Shown here: positions 9,120 through 18,960 of the stretch, one piece after another
How the letters are laid out: each line of letters opens with the position of its first letter
Numbering within the stretch: position 1 is the stretch's first letter
Assembly (NCBI GenBank): GCA_026003755.1
Contig: BPHV01000001.1
Span: forward strand, 434,001-498,000
Direction of reading: 5' to 3'
DNA length: 64,000 bases
Source: Candidatus Roseilinea sp.
GTDB taxonomy: Bacteria; Chloroflexota; Anaerolineae; J036; Brachytrichaceae
Translations under genes and position numbers: made by a program
Notes under the pieces: generated by a model
What the model saw: the letters and a program-made list of their open reading frames with translations, nothing else
Database searches by the model: none
What the model was told of the DNA's origin: nothing

Positions 9120-10251
9120 ATGCAAGCCACCCTCCCCTCATCCGCTTCATCCTTCGATCGCGCCGCAGAACGCGCCCGGGTGCAGCAGGAACGTCGCCGC
9201 AACGCCATCGTTGACCTTGTCGTCACGCTCAGCACCATCGCCCTGGCGCTGCTGGTCGGGTTTCTGGTGATGTTGGTCGTCGGCAAAGATCCGATCCTCG
9301 CTTACTCCTCGCTGCTGAGCGGCCCGTTGAGCCGCAGCCATCGCGCCGGCCGGTGGATCGAAGACGCCACCACGCTCATCATCCTCGGGCTATCGGTCGC
9401 CATTCCCTTCCGGGCCCGCCAATTTAGCCTGGGCGCACAAGGACAGATGTTCATCGCGGCCATGATCGCCGCCGTCATCGCCATCTATCTCCCCTTGCCG
9501 CCAGTCCTCGCCATCCTGCTGCCGCTGGCAGCGGCGATGCTGGCCGGCTTTGTCACCGGCCTATTGCCTGGCTTAATCAAAGCCTACCTGAACGCCAACG
9601 AGATCGTCTCCACGCTCATGCTCAACGCGGTGATCGTGTTGCTCTATGACTTTCTGTTGACCAACGTGTTCACGCCGCCGGGAGCCCAGTCCTTGCGTTC
9701 GGAGCTGATCCAGCCGAACAGCATGTTGCTGCGGCTGAGCGCCATCTTCGGCATCAACCTGGGCCGCGCCAACCTGGCCGTGGTGATGGCCGCCGTGCTG
9801 GTGCTGGCCGTATGGGTGCTCTTGAGCCGCACCCCGCTCGGCTACGAGATTCGCATCATCGGCGCCAACGAGAAGTTCGCCCGCTACGGCGGCATCAACA
9901 CCCAGCGCACCATCGCGCTCTCGTTTGCCATCGGCGGAGCCATCGCTGCGGTGGCCGGCGTGCACCTGGTCCTTGGCGTGCATCAGCGCCTCATCCCGGC
10001 CATCGCCGCCGGACTTGGGTTTGAGGGCATCGTGGTGGCCCTCTTGGCACGCAACAATCCACTGCTTATCCCCATCACCGGCCTGTTCTACTCCTACCTG
10101 CGGGTGGGGGGGGACATCATGGAACAAGAAGCGGCTGTTGGCGCAGAGATCGTGCAGGTGATTCCAGGCCGTCATCATCTTGCTGCTCACCGCCCAGGTG
10201 CTGGTGGACTACGCCAAATCGCGCCCATCGCCTCGCGCGCGCAGCGCGTGA
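9120..10251 (+). CDS. BMP-type ABC transporter permease 1 (one probable sequencing frameshift)
   Basis: A hydrophobic multi-pass protein of the branched-chain/ribose permease family (BPD_transp_2), with several membrane segments (ALALLVGFLVMLVVG, LAILLPLAAAMLAGFV) and the signature NEIVSTLMLNAV. The frame breaks at CC 10164-10165. Removing one C restores EIVQVIQAVIILLLTAQVLV and a stop at 10251, for 376 residues. Without correction the frame runs on as unrelated arginine-rich sequence. It forms half of the membrane channel with the next gene. Confidence 0.88.
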
Positions 10252-10285
10252 GGCGCCATGCGACGTACTTCCCTGTCTGCATCCC

Positions 10286-11235
10286 ATGGAACAAGCACTT
10301 CAAGCGATCTTCAGCGCGACCTTCGTCGCCGCAGTGTTGCGGGTGACCACGCCGATCTTGCTGCCGGCGCTGGGCGGATTGATCGCCGAACTCGGCGGCG
10401 TAGCCAACATTGCCCTGGAGGGCATCATGCTCATCTCGGCCTGCGCCGGCGTGCTGGTCAGCATCGCAACGCAGAGCGAGTGGCTGGGGTTGCTGGCCGG
10501 ACTAGCTGCCGGGATCATCACCGCCCTGGTGCTGGCTTTCTTTCACCTCGACCTCAAAGCGGACATCATCCTCTCGGCGATCGCCATCAACATCCTGGCT
10601 TCGGGCGGGACCATCTTCGTGGTATTTTCTGCTCACCGGCGACAAGGGCAGCACCAGCGCCCTGGTGAGCCGACAAATGCCATTCATCGAAATCCCCATC
10701 ATCAAAGACATCCCGCTGATCGGGCCGATCCTGAGCGGCCAGAACTTGCTGACCTATGTCGCCTTCGTCGCCGTCGCCGGGGTTGCGATGTTTCTCTAAC
10801 CGCACGCGCGCCGGCATTCATCTGCGCGCGGTGGGCGAAAACCCAGACGCCGCGCGCTCGGTCGGCATCAACGTGCGCCGCCAGCAGTATCTGGCGCTGG
10901 CGCTGAGCGGCGCGCTGGCCGCGTTGGGCGGCGTGTATCTCAGCATGGGCTACGTCAAGTTCTTCGCCCGCGACATGACCGCCGGCCGCGGGTTCATCGC
11001 GCTGGCCGCCATCTTCCTGGGCGGCAAGACGCCGCTGGGGACCATGATCGCCGCATTGGTGTTCGGCTTGGCCGAGGCGCTCTCCGTACAACTCGGCAAC
11101 TTGCGCGTGCCCAATCAGCTCGTGCAGATGATTCCTTACATCGCTACGCTCATCGCGCTGGTGGTGTATGCGCTCGTCCAGCGCCAACGCGCCATCGCGC
11201 ACCAGCGGAGGTTCCGCCAAGCGCCTACCCCCTAA
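10286..11235 (+). CDS. BMP-type ABC transporter permease 2 (two probable sequencing frameshifts)
   Basis: ATG at 10286 (MEQALQAIFSATFVAAVLR). It belongs to the same permease family as its neighbour, with PALGGLIAELGGVANIALEG near the N-terminus. The frame breaks twice: in the T run 10625-10628 (one T removed gives GTIFVVFLLTGDKGS) and at AA 10798-10799 (one A removed gives AMFLYRTRAGIHLRAVGENP). The corrected protein is 315 residues and ends at 11235. Correction restores a continuous multi-pass membrane protein. The likely role is nucleoside import with the upstream lipoprotein and ATPase. Confidence 0.87.
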
Positions 11236-11257
11236 CTGCGCCTTCCCCTACAGCACA

Positions 11258-12292
11258 ATGCAAGCACCCTCAACTTCCTCGCTCCGCTCGAAGATCTACG
11301 GCGGCCTGTATGGCCAAGCGCTGGGCGATGCGTTCGGCATGCCCGCGTTGCTTTCCCCCGCACAAACCCGCGCGCGCTTCGGCCAGATCGCCCATTTCAT
11401 CCCCGCGCCCCGACGATCACCCCCGTGCACAGCGGCTTGCCCGCCGGCCGCATCACCGATGACACCGAGCAAGCCATCTGGCTGGCGCGCGAGATCATCC
11501 GCGCCGGCGGCGTGACGCTTGAGGGAACCGCGCGCGCGCTCCTGAGCTGGTACGACGCCATCGGGGGCGATGCGTGCCCGTTCGTCGGGCCGAGCACACG
11601 CCGGGGGCATCGCCAAGATCCGGGCCGGGATCGATCTCCGTCACTCCGGTTTGGGCGGCGATACGAACGGCGCCGCGATGCGCGCTTCGGTGGTCGGGCT
11701 GATCCATCCCGGAGACGTAGAGGCCGCCGCCCGCGACGCCGCCCTCACCGCCCTCCCCACCCACAACACGCACGTGGCATGCGCTGCTGCGGCGGCCGTC
11801 GCCGGAGCAGTGGCCTGCGCCCTCCGCCCCGACGCGGAGCTGCGCGACATCTTGTCCGCCAGCATCACCGCGGCGCAGATTGGCGAGAAGCTCGGCGCAC
11901 CTGCCCTCGGCGCATCGGTAGCACGACGGATCGAGCTGGCCATCAGCCTGGCGCGCGATGAGATAGGTGACGCCAGGAGCCGACTTCAGGCGATCTACGA
12001 TCTCATCGGCACGGGCCTGCCGGCCAGCGAGGCCACGCCGGCAGCGATGGGCATTGTCGCCCTGGCCGACGGCGACCCAATGCGTGCCGCGATGTTGGCG
12101 GCCGAACTCTCCGGCGATGCAGACACCATCGGCGCTATGGCGTGCGCCGTGTGCGGGGCCTGGCGCGGCATCGAGGCCCTCCCTATCGAAATGCGCCAAG
12201 CCCTGCGCAACGCCAACCCCGACTACGACTTCGACGCTGTGGCCGAGGGGCTGCTGCAAGTCGCCTTGCAAGCGTCGTCAAAACCCGCGTGA
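11258..12292 (+). CDS. ADP-ribosylglycohydrolase family protein (three probable sequencing frameshifts)
   Basis: ATG at 11258. The DraG/ARH-type fold is shown by GGLYGQALGDAFGMP near the N-terminus, the metal-binding ITDDTEQAIWLA, GGDTNGAAMRAS mid-protein and SGDADTIGAMACAV near the C-terminus. Three runs are one base too long: CCCC 11408-11411, CCCCC 11420-11424 and GGGGG 11603-11607. Correction gives 343 residues, including GPSTRRGIAKIRAGID. Family members cleave ADP-ribose N- or O-glycosidic bonds using Mg; COG1397 members in catabolic operons may act on nucleoside-like glycosides. It lies 22 bases after the permease, so it is probably in the same operon. Confidence 0.87.
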
Positions 12293-12303
12293 CGGCGGCC
12301 GCG

Positions 12304-13653
12304 TCACAGTTCGGCTACGCGGCGCCATGCCCGATCGGCCGCCTCACGCGCTTTTGCGGCGATGGCTGCTTCGTCGAGGGTGAGCAATTCGCGGTCGGCC
12401 ATCAACAATCGCCCATGGCAGAGGGTGTGGGTCACCATGCCACCATGGACGCCGAAGAGCAAATGCCAAGGCGCGTTATCAGCGGTGAGCGCGGTGAACG
12501 GCCGATAGTCCACCACAACCACATCCGCCGGCGCTCCCACCTCGAGCACGCCGCGCACATCTGGCCAGAAGCATTGCGCGATGCGGGCATTGTTCTGGTA
12601 GGCCATGCGCACCACCCGATCCGCGCCCATGGCGCGCGGATCGCGCGCATGCACCTTGTGCAGCAGATCGCACACCTTCATCTCGGCAAAAGCATCGTTG
12701 GAGAACCCATCGTTGCCCAGGCCGACGCACATGCCGCGTTCCAACATCGCCGCCACCGGCGCAACGCCCACGCCGTTGTTCATGTTGCTGCGCGGTTGGT
12801 GCATGACTTTGGCCTGCGCGCGGGCCAGCAAGTCCATCTCGCGCTCGTGAATGTGAATGCAATGCGCGCAGAGGGTATTCTCGGTCAGCGCGCGATGCAA
12901 CGCCAAGCGCTCGACCACCGAGACGCGATAGCTGCGGTAGCTATCGTCCTCGTCCACAACGTCCTCGGCGACGTGGATGTGGATGGGGATGCCGAGCCGT
13001 TCTGCCTGGGCGACACACGCATCCAGCGTTTCATCGCTCACCGTGAACGAGGCGTGAATGCCCATCGCCGCAGCGAGCTGAGCGGATGGCACATGCGACA
13101 GGCGGGTTGCGAAGCGCACATTCTCTGCGATGCCGCGTTGGGCGCCATCGCGGCCATTGCGATCGGTCACTTCGTAACACAACGCTGCGCGCACCCCGGC
13201 CTGAACCACAGCGTCGGCGATGACATCCAAGGCGCCCTCGATGGCGTTCGGGCTGGCGTGGTGGTCTATGAGCGTGGTGGTGCCGTGCTTGATCGCGTCC
13301 ACCAAACACACCAGCGCCGAATACCTGATGCCCTCCAGGTCCAGGGCGCGATCGAGCTTCCACCAGAGCTGCTGCAGCACCTCGACAAAGCTGCGCGGCG
13401 GCGCGCCAGGGAGGGCCATGCCGCGCGCAAAGGCCCCGTAAAAGTGCGTGTGCGCGCAAATGTTAGCCGGCAAGACGAGCCTGCCCATTGCATCCAGATT
13501 GGGCACGTCGCGCAACCGTTGGCCGTGACGCGCGCGCAACGCATCCGTAGGCCCCAGATCGGCGATGTGCCCATCTTGGATCAGCAACGCGCCGTCCTCG
13601 ATCACGACGTTCGGCTCGGTCATCGTGATCACCGTTCCGTGGGTGATGAACAT
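12304..13653 (-). CDS. ssnA: SsnA-type amidohydrolase
   Basis: A 449-residue COG0402 metal-dependent hydrolase. SsnA-like features are the N-terminal MFITHGTVITMTEPN, the metal site ICAHTHFYGAFARGMALPG, IHIHVAEDVVDEDDSYR, LCAHCIHIHE and GLGNDGFSNDAF. In Escherichia coli ssnA lies in a purine and hydantoin catabolism cluster; the precise substrate is not settled. It converges on the nucleoside import operon with an 11-base gap. A second deaminase-like enzyme in the same neighbourhood strengthens the case for purine ring breakdown. The symbol rests on motif recognition only. Confidence 0.78.
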   Translation of the reverse strand: MFITHGTVITMTEPNVVIEDGALLIQDGHIADLGPTDALRARHGQRLRDVPNLDAMGRLVLPANICAHTHFYGAFARGMALPGAPPRSFVEVLQQLWWKLDRALDLEGIRYSALVCLVDAIKHGTTTLIDHHASPNAIEGALDVIADAVVQAGVRAALCYEVTDRNGRDGAQRGIAENVRFATRLSHVPSAQLAAAMGIHASFTVSDETLDACVAQAERLGIPIHIHVAEDVVDEDDSYRSYRVSVVERLALHRALTENTLCAHCIHIHEREMDLLARAQAKVMHQPRSNMNNGVGVAPVAAMLERGMCVGLGNDGFSNDAFAEMKVCDLLHKVHARDPRAMGADRVVRMAYQNNARIAQCFWPDVRGVLEVGAPADVVVVDYRPFTALTADNAPWHLLFGVHGGMVTHTLCHGRLLMADRELLTLDEAAIAAKAREAADRAWRRVAEL

Positions 13654-13716
13654 ATTGCTCCTGTGCGGGGTGTTTCACTTGAAGTATGTGATCGGCTTGC
13701 TCAACTGCAACTCACC

Positions 13717-14196
13717 TCAGTCGAGATCCTCCTGCGTTTCCAAGAGCTTGACGAAGCGATCACTGCGCGCAGTGAGATCGCCGATCTCCAGCGCATGCAT
13801 CAAACGATCACCCGTGGTCTGGATGAAGGTGATGCGTCGCCAACGCAACGAGGGGATGGGACGCGGCAGGCGCTGCAACGGGCCGAGCTGCATCTTGTAG
13901 TACGGCTCGTTGGCCCGCGGATGATCGGCCTCATCAGGGAACAGGTCCACCCGCCGCACCAGTTCATGGCCGCGCACCTTGGCGTATTCATGAATCGCCC
14001 ACTTTTCGTCGCCAAACGCCTCGGTGAGGTAAAACGCCAGGTAGTCAGCCAAGTAGTCGCTCGGGGCATGTTTGACCGGGATGCGATACCAATGATCCCA
14101 CCGCGCGATCTCCAAGTCACGCGGATGATTGATCAGGCAAACCAGGACACGAGCATCAGGAGCGATCACGTTTCTCCACGTTGCCTCACGCGCCAT
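13717..14196 (-). CDS. Uncharacterised protein, 159 residues
   Basis: I do not recognise a family. The ATG at 14196 (MAREATWRNVIAPDARVLV) is preferred over the longer frame, whose first residues look like out-of-frame sequence. The protein is soluble, with hydrophobic strands (ARVLVCLINHP) and many aromatic and charged residues (DHWYRIPVKHAPSDYLADYL, VRGHELVRRVDLFPDEADHP). It may be an alpha/beta RNA- or nucleotide-related protein, but this is only an impression. It lies between ssnA and a PLP enzyme on the same strand, 63 bases upstream of ssnA, so co-transcription is possible. Confidence 0.65.
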   Translation of the reverse strand: MAREATWRNVIAPDARVLVCLINHPRDLEIARWDHWYRIPVKHAPSDYLADYLAFYLTEAFGDEKWAIHEYAKVRGHELVRRVDLFPDEADHPRANEPYYKMQLGPLQRLPRPIPSLRWRRITFIQTTGDRLMHALEIGDLTARSDRFVKLLETQEDLD

Positions 14197-14397
14197 GCGG
14201 TCGGAGCGCGATGCGGCACTCCTCCACACGAGCGTTCGCCTCAGCCCACCGCGCCCCTCAGTTGAACACGGACCAAGCGCTCACAGCCACCCCGTAGCGC
14301 TGCGCTCATCGTCGGGTGAAATTGTATGGCGAAGAGCGTTTTAGACAACCTCGGAGGGCACACGCAGCGAAGTTTGTCCCGCAACCATTCCTTGCGC

Positions 14398-15804
14398 TCA
14401 GCCGCGCAGGGCAACGATCTTGCGATCGAGATCGGCAACTTTTGCCTGCTCGGCCAACCACCACTCAGGATCAAGCTGGGCGTTGAGTTCCTCGATGGTC
14501 TTGCCCTGCTGTTCTACCCAGGTGTAGTACTTCAAGTTGTGCCATTGCCGCCGGTGATCAGGGGTGCCGTCCTTGATCCAATCCGTCTTCTGCCGATGCA
14601 GCACTTCGGCAATGCAGGCTTCGGCGGCTGCTGGGCTGAGAGGGAAGCGTGCGTTCCACGCCTCCATCACCGAGCGGTAGCGATCGGGGCCATCGGTGGC
14701 CCACGGTGACGAGCACGTCGCGCTTACCCAAACCAAAGTGTTTGGCCGTCTTGATGGCGCCGATGAGATTGCACGCTCCGCTGATGCCAAACGCTGAGCC
14801 GATATGGTGCGCCGTCGTTTCATCTATGCCAAAACGCTGGATGAGGGCCTCACAACCCACCGGATGGGTGAACACCTGCAAAACGCGTAGGCATTCAATG
14901 TCGTCAATGCACGCCAGCGCGTCCATGTTGGTGACATGGTGAATCCAGGTGACATGTTTATCACCGATGCCTTGGATCTCGTGGCTGCCGTAGCCGTTGT
15001 TGTAGAGCGTCGGACATTGCACTGGCTCCAGGCCAACAACGCGACACGATGGAAAGACCTGCTTCAGGCGATCGCCGGCGGCGATGGTGCCCGCGCTGCC
15101 CATGGCCGAACAAAACGCCGCAATGCCGCGTGCGCCTAAACGAGCGTTCAACTCCGCCTCCCAGCTCCACAATGGTATTGCCGGTGACGTAGTAATGAAA
15201 GCGATAGTTGCCCATCTCGCTGAACTGGTTCAGGATGCGCACGGTATCGGGATGCTCGCGCATCAGCCGCTTACATTCATCGTAGATTTCTTTGACGTTG
15301 CTCTCGCTGCCATGGGTCTTGATGTAGCTCGCACCATAGCCCTCGATCTTTTCAAACCGCTCGCGGCTCATGCCCTCCGGCAGGATCACCATGCTCTTAA
15401 AGCCGGCGCGCGGGCCAACCCATGCACCGCCGATGCCAAAGTTGCCGGTGCTGGGGAACACCAGCGTATGCCTATTCGGCTCGATCTCGCCGCTGATGTA
15501 CTTCTCGATGAGCACAGAATAGGCCGGCCCTACTTTGTGGCTCCCCGTAGGGAAGTCCCTTGGCGATCAACACCACGATCTCCGCATCCACCCCGGTCAG
15601 CGCACGGGGCATGACCAGATAGTTGACCGGGGGGCACGCCATTGTGCGTGCCCTGCATCCGGCTTGCGCCAAGTGGATGTTGAAGAGATTGATGGGATCA
15701 AGCGGCGCCTTCGGTGCGCGCGCGCTCAGCGCGCTTTGACGGATGGCGGGATCCACGCGCTGAGGATGAAGCATCTCTTCGAAAGTGGGAAACAGAACGG
15801 TCAT
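14398..15804 (-). CDS. Fold-type II PLP enzyme, cysteine-synthase-like (three probable sequencing frameshifts)
   Basis: The corrected protein has 467 residues. Fold-type II features include LPTGSHKVGPAYSVL (likely PLP lysine), the phosphate/substrate loop FPSTGNFGIGG, and CSAMGSAGTIAAGD. Frame breaks lie at GGG 15550-15552, CCC 15160-15162 and CCC 14700-14702 (plus strand); each is one base too long. Corrected joins read KGLPTGSHKVG, NTIVELEAELNARL and VLVTVATDGPDRYR. It may act as a lyase or beta-replacement enzyme on an amino acid. It is longer than ordinary cysteine synthases because of a ~100-residue C-terminal region rich in Trp and charged residues. Exact substrate unknown. Confidence 0.82.
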
Positions 15805-15823
15805 ATGAAGTCTCCGGATCGCG

Positions 15824-15881
15824 AGTTACCAGTTACCAGTTACAGGTTGCAGGTTACAGGTTACAGCTTAAAGCTTACAGG
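15824..15881. repeat. Heptanucleotide tandem repeats (AGTTACC/GGTTACA type)
   Basis: About eight imperfect 7-base units: AGTTACC, AGTTACC, AGTTACA, GGTTGCA, GGTTACA, GGTTACA, GCTTAAA, GCTTACA. They fill the short gap upstream of the PLP-enzyme start. This is the style of short tandemly repeated sequences described in cyanobacteria. Confidence 0.88.
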
Positions 15882-15892
15882 TCGAGCGCAGG

Positions 15893-16708
15893 TCAAGCGT
15901 CGCCGAGGACGATACTAAGGCCGGCAACCGGCGCGAACACGTGGCCGTCGAACTCGCGCTGCGCTTCTTCGACGAGCAGGCGTTCTTGGCCTTCGTACAT
16001 CGCGTCAATGTGCACGAGCGCGAGGCGCTTGGCCCCGGCGGCTTTGGCGTTGCGCCCGGCGATTTGCGCGGTGCTGTGGCCGTAGGCGCCTGAGGCATAC
16101 TCCGGATTGAGCGTTGCGCTGTAGGTCGCTTCGTGGACGAGCAGCTCGGCTCCGCGGGCCAATAACGCAACGTGCTCGTTGGGGCCGGTGTCGCCGGTGA
16201 AGGCGATCACATGGTCTCCGAAATGATGGCGCGTTTCGATGCGCAGGCCAAGCGAAGGCGCGAAGTCCGAATGCGTCATCGGCACGGTGGTCAGCATGAT
16301 GTTGGGATGAATTTGCGTCCGGCCGATGCGTTCCTGCGGGGCTACGATGCGTGGCGCGCTCTCGGCCACGCCCTCCATCGGCCCATAGCTCACGCTCATT
16401 AATGTGTCAAGGGCGTCGAAGGTCTGCGCACTGGCAATGAGCGTAGGCGCTTGTTGCGGCGCATCCGCGCTGATTTCATACCACAGCATCAGCATGGGAT
16501 AGCCGAGCACATGATCGCCGTGGCGATGGGTGAAGAAGATGTGCGTGATTTCTGCCGGCGAGACGCCCACCGCGTCGAGTTGTTGCAGGATAGCCGGCCC
16601 GCAGTCAATCAGGATGCGTTCGTTGCCAATGCGGATGAGATAGGCGGTGTTGGCGCTGTTGCGCATGGGGATCGCTGCCCCCACGCCAAGGAAGATGATT
16701 TCGATCAT
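15893..16708 (-). CDS. MBL-fold hydrolase, ribonuclease Z-like
   Basis: The ATG at 16708 overlaps the upstream stop (ATGA), so the start is well placed; 271 residues. The metallo-beta-lactamase core is clear: FFTHRHGDHVLGYPML (HxHxDH zinc motif near residue 60), FTGDTGPNEHV, LVHEATYSA, YGHSTAQIAGRNAKAAGAKRLALVHI. The layout matches RNase Z and related phosphodiesterases. Possible roles are tRNA 3' processing or hydrolysis of a small phosphodiester or ester. It lacks an obvious long flexible arm. Translational coupling to the VOC protein suggests shared function with that gene. Confidence 0.85.
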   Translation of the reverse strand: MIEIIFLGVGAAIPMRNSANTAYLIRIGNERILIDCGPAILQQLDAVGVSPAEITHIFFTHRHGDHVLGYPMLMLWYEISADAPQQAPTLIASAQTFDALDTLMSVSYGPMEGVAESAPRIVAPQERIGRTQIHPNIMLTTVPMTHSDFAPSLGLRIETRHHFGDHVIAFTGDTGPNEHVALLARGAELLVHEATYSATLNPEYASGAYGHSTAQIAGRNAKAAGAKRLALVHIDAMYEGQERLLVEEAQREFDGHVFAPVAGLSIVLGDA

Positions 16709-17427
16709 CGCGCTAGCCTTTGTACGTTTGGATACTGCCACAGGCCGCTGCCGGCAAGGGCAACGGTGAGCGAGGCCGGCCCTGGCCCGCGCCGAGCGAG
16801 CGCCGGATATTCCGACAGCCGGCAAATGTGCAGCATGGCGCTGCCCAGAGTGAAGGTATGCGGCCCATCCGTGCTCATGACCGCGCTGCTGAGTAGCGCC
16901 GCCAAGTCGTGCGCAGCGCGGTCAGGATCGCTGACGGCGACGACCAATTCGGCGATCCGCTGCGCGCCGTTAGGATGATTGCGATGCGCGCCAGCAGGGA
17001 CGCGCAACTCGCGCGGCGTCAAGTCCTCGATCAGGAATGGCAGACCCTCGGCGCCTTGTGGCGGCCAACTCGTTCGCCAGCGGATCGTGACGCCATCGGG
17101 GCGCTGTCGCCCGCCCTCGATAGCTTGCGCGTAGCCGAGGCCACGACCGTTGACTTGCCGCACACATGCCGGCAGATCGTGCATCGTGATGGCGTAATCA
17201 ATGGGCCCGGGGAAGGCGCGGAAGCGCTCCCAGCGATGCGCCGTGCCGGCCTGGGTGCGAAAGGCGAGCAGCTCGATGTAGCTGCCGTCAGCGAAGCAGA
17301 TCAGGGCATTGTGAGTGAGGCCGTCGGCGTGCACGCCGCCGGGAGCGACGTTGAAGCCGGCGTCGCGCCATTGCCGCTGAGCGGCATCCAGGTCTTCAAC
17401 CAAGATGACGACGTGGTCGAGTTCCAT
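16705..17427 (-). CDS. Glyoxalase-like/VOC domain protein
   Basis: 240 residues beginning MELDHVVILVEDLDAAQRQW, the first beta-alpha-beta module of the vicinal-oxygen-chelate fold. A metal ligand His (residue 5) and the pattern GLTHNALICFADGSYIELLA fit the Glyoxalase_3-like family. A second, weaker module spans about 155-230. Members bind a divalent metal and act as lyases, dioxygenases or isomerases; substrate unknown. The gene overlaps the MBL hydrolase by four bases, forming a two-gene operon. Confidence 0.8.
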   Translation of the reverse strand: MELDHVVILVEDLDAAQRQWRDAGFNVAPGGVHADGLTHNALICFADGSYIELLAFRTQAGTAHRWERFRAFPGPIDYAITMHDLPACVRQVNGRGLGYAQAIEGGRQRPDGVTIRWRTSWPPQGAEGLPFLIEDLTPRELRVPAGAHRNHPNGAQRIAELVVAVSDPDRAAHDLAALLSSAVMSTDGPHTFTLGSAMLHICRLSEYPALARRGPGPASLTVALAGSGLWQYPNVQRLAR

Positions 17428-17871
17428 CGCGCGCGAAGTATAGACTGCTCATGCGCTGTACGAGAAGGCGCCTACGCTCTTCATACGGCAAATGCCCTTA
17501 AACTCTCCCGCACTGTCTGAGCGTTGACCGCGGAGTGCCCGGGCCACGGCCTTGCCAGACCGCTTTGCCCTTGCCGACCCCGCGCCGCTCTGTTGGCCAA
17601 GATGACCGCGACGGTGCTGCGATGTCTTGCCGGCGCCCGCGCTACTGACCACCTTTGCCGTGTGGGCCAACGCACCGCGACCGAGCCACAATACCACGAC
17701 CACGCTTCACCATCCCCGCCGCCCGTCCTTGGATGGGCCAGCCCGACGACTCGCGCTTCACCTGCGCCGCAAAGCGCAGCGGATTAGACCACACTCCGTC
17801 CACGTGCCGATCTGAATGCATTGACCCCGACGCTCTTCAGACCTTCAGCTTCAGCGCTTCAGCGCGGCATC
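17428..17871. other. Intergenic region, about 440 bases, no gene seen
   Basis: Divergent spacer between the VOC gene (minus) and the S1-domain gene (plus). Frames here are short shadows. A TTCAG-rich stretch with several close direct copies lies at 17837-17865, just before the S1-gene promoter. No tRNA, terminator or riboswitch pattern was recognised. Confidence 0.6.
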
Positions 17872-17900
17872 TCGACATCCGCTTGAATTTCGGCTAAAAT
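17872..17900 (+). promoter_or_regulatory. Sigma-70-type promoter of the S1-domain gene
   Basis: TCGACA at 17872-17877, a 17-base spacer, TAAAAT at 17895-17900. The predicted start is near 17907, about 50 bases before the GTG at 17959. Confidence 0.7.
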
Positions 17901-17958
17901 CAGGGAGTCTTCATTGCTATTCACATCTCCTCAGGATTCACACGAAGAGGGTTTGCCT

Positions 17959-18954
17959 GTGAGCGACGAGAATCTGACGATCCCAACCACCAACGGCACG
18001 GCGAGCGCCGAAATCAGCGGTCATCCGCCGGCCAGTTCCGGCTTGAGCCTCGCCACACTCAAGCCACGTATGGCGTTCACGGGCCGTGTGACGCGCGTCG
18101 AGTTGGGAGGCGTTTTCGTAGATATCGGCGTGGGGGTGGACGGTTTCCTTCACATCTCACAAATCGTCAGCGACAAGCCGGTGCTGCGCGTCGCGGACGT
18201 CTTTCGTCCCAACGACGAGGTTCAGGTCTACGTGTTGCGCGTCAACACGAAGAACAAGCGCATTGACCTGACTATGCACAAACCTCCCGCCTACGACTGG
18301 AGCAACCTTGAAGTCGGCGCCAAGCTCAGCGGCGTCCGCGTCGTCTCCATCGAGAGCTTCGGCGTATTCGTTGACTTCGACGGCCCCAAGCACGGCTTGA
18401 TCCCTTTCAACCTCATGCCTAAGGGCGTGCGGCCGAAGGTGGGCGATTGCATAGATGACGTCTGGGTGGTCGAAGTAGACGAGAGCAAGCGACGCATCGG
18501 CCTAACCATGATCCAGCCGCCGGCGCTGCCCTGGGAGAAGATCAAGAAGGGCAATCGCTACGTCGGCAAAGTGACGCGGGTGGAGCGCAATGTGGCATAC
18601 GTGGACATCGGCGCAGAGCGTGAGGGACTGGTGCGCATCGCTTCGCTCAATGTCGCTTACGCGACATGCACACCTTCGTCACCGAGGGCGAGGAAGTCAA
18701 CGTCCGCGTGCTGAAAGTGGATCCCCACAAGCGGCAGATAGATCTCACGCTGGAAGGGGTCAAAGCCGAAGACTACGCGCTATCGTCCGGCCCCGACGAG
18801 CATTTAAGTCCGTTTGCCGTCGCGCTGCAGCGCGCTCAACGTCTCAAAACGTGCGCAGATGGCCGCAGCAACCAGCCAGGCGGCTCAGAAGGCCAACCCA
18901 CAGGACGAGCTGCTCGAGCGCGCGCTGCAACAGACGCAGAAGAAGGACAACTAG
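17959..18954 (+). CDS. S1-domain RNA-binding protein, ribosomal protein S1-like (two frame breaks)
   Basis: GTG at 17959 (VSDENLTIPTTNG) with an AGAGG ribosome-binding site. Three S1 (OB-fold) repeats are visible: RVTRVELGGVFVDIGVGVDG near 50, GVRVVSIESFGVFVDFDG near 135, and KVTRVERNVAYVDIGAEREG near 205. One base seems missing at TT 18657-18658 and one is extra in the A run 18846-18849. Correction restores RDMHTFVTEGEEVNVRVLKV and the C-terminus KRAQMAAATSQAAQKANPQ, 331 residues in total. It probably binds mRNA on the ribosome or acts in RNA metabolism; it is shorter than six-repeat S1. Confidence 0.82.
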
Positions 18955-18960
18955 GTTTGC

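Noticed and set aside
12142..14265. A 707-residue plus-strand open frame
   Set aside because: It is a shadow of ssnA and the downstream minus-strand gene in high-GC DNA. Its composition is His/Arg-rich and it matches no family.
17428..17871. Hidden small gene in the divergent spacer
   Set aside because: Frames are Pro/Arg/Ala-rich shadows with no start signal, and none resembles a known family.
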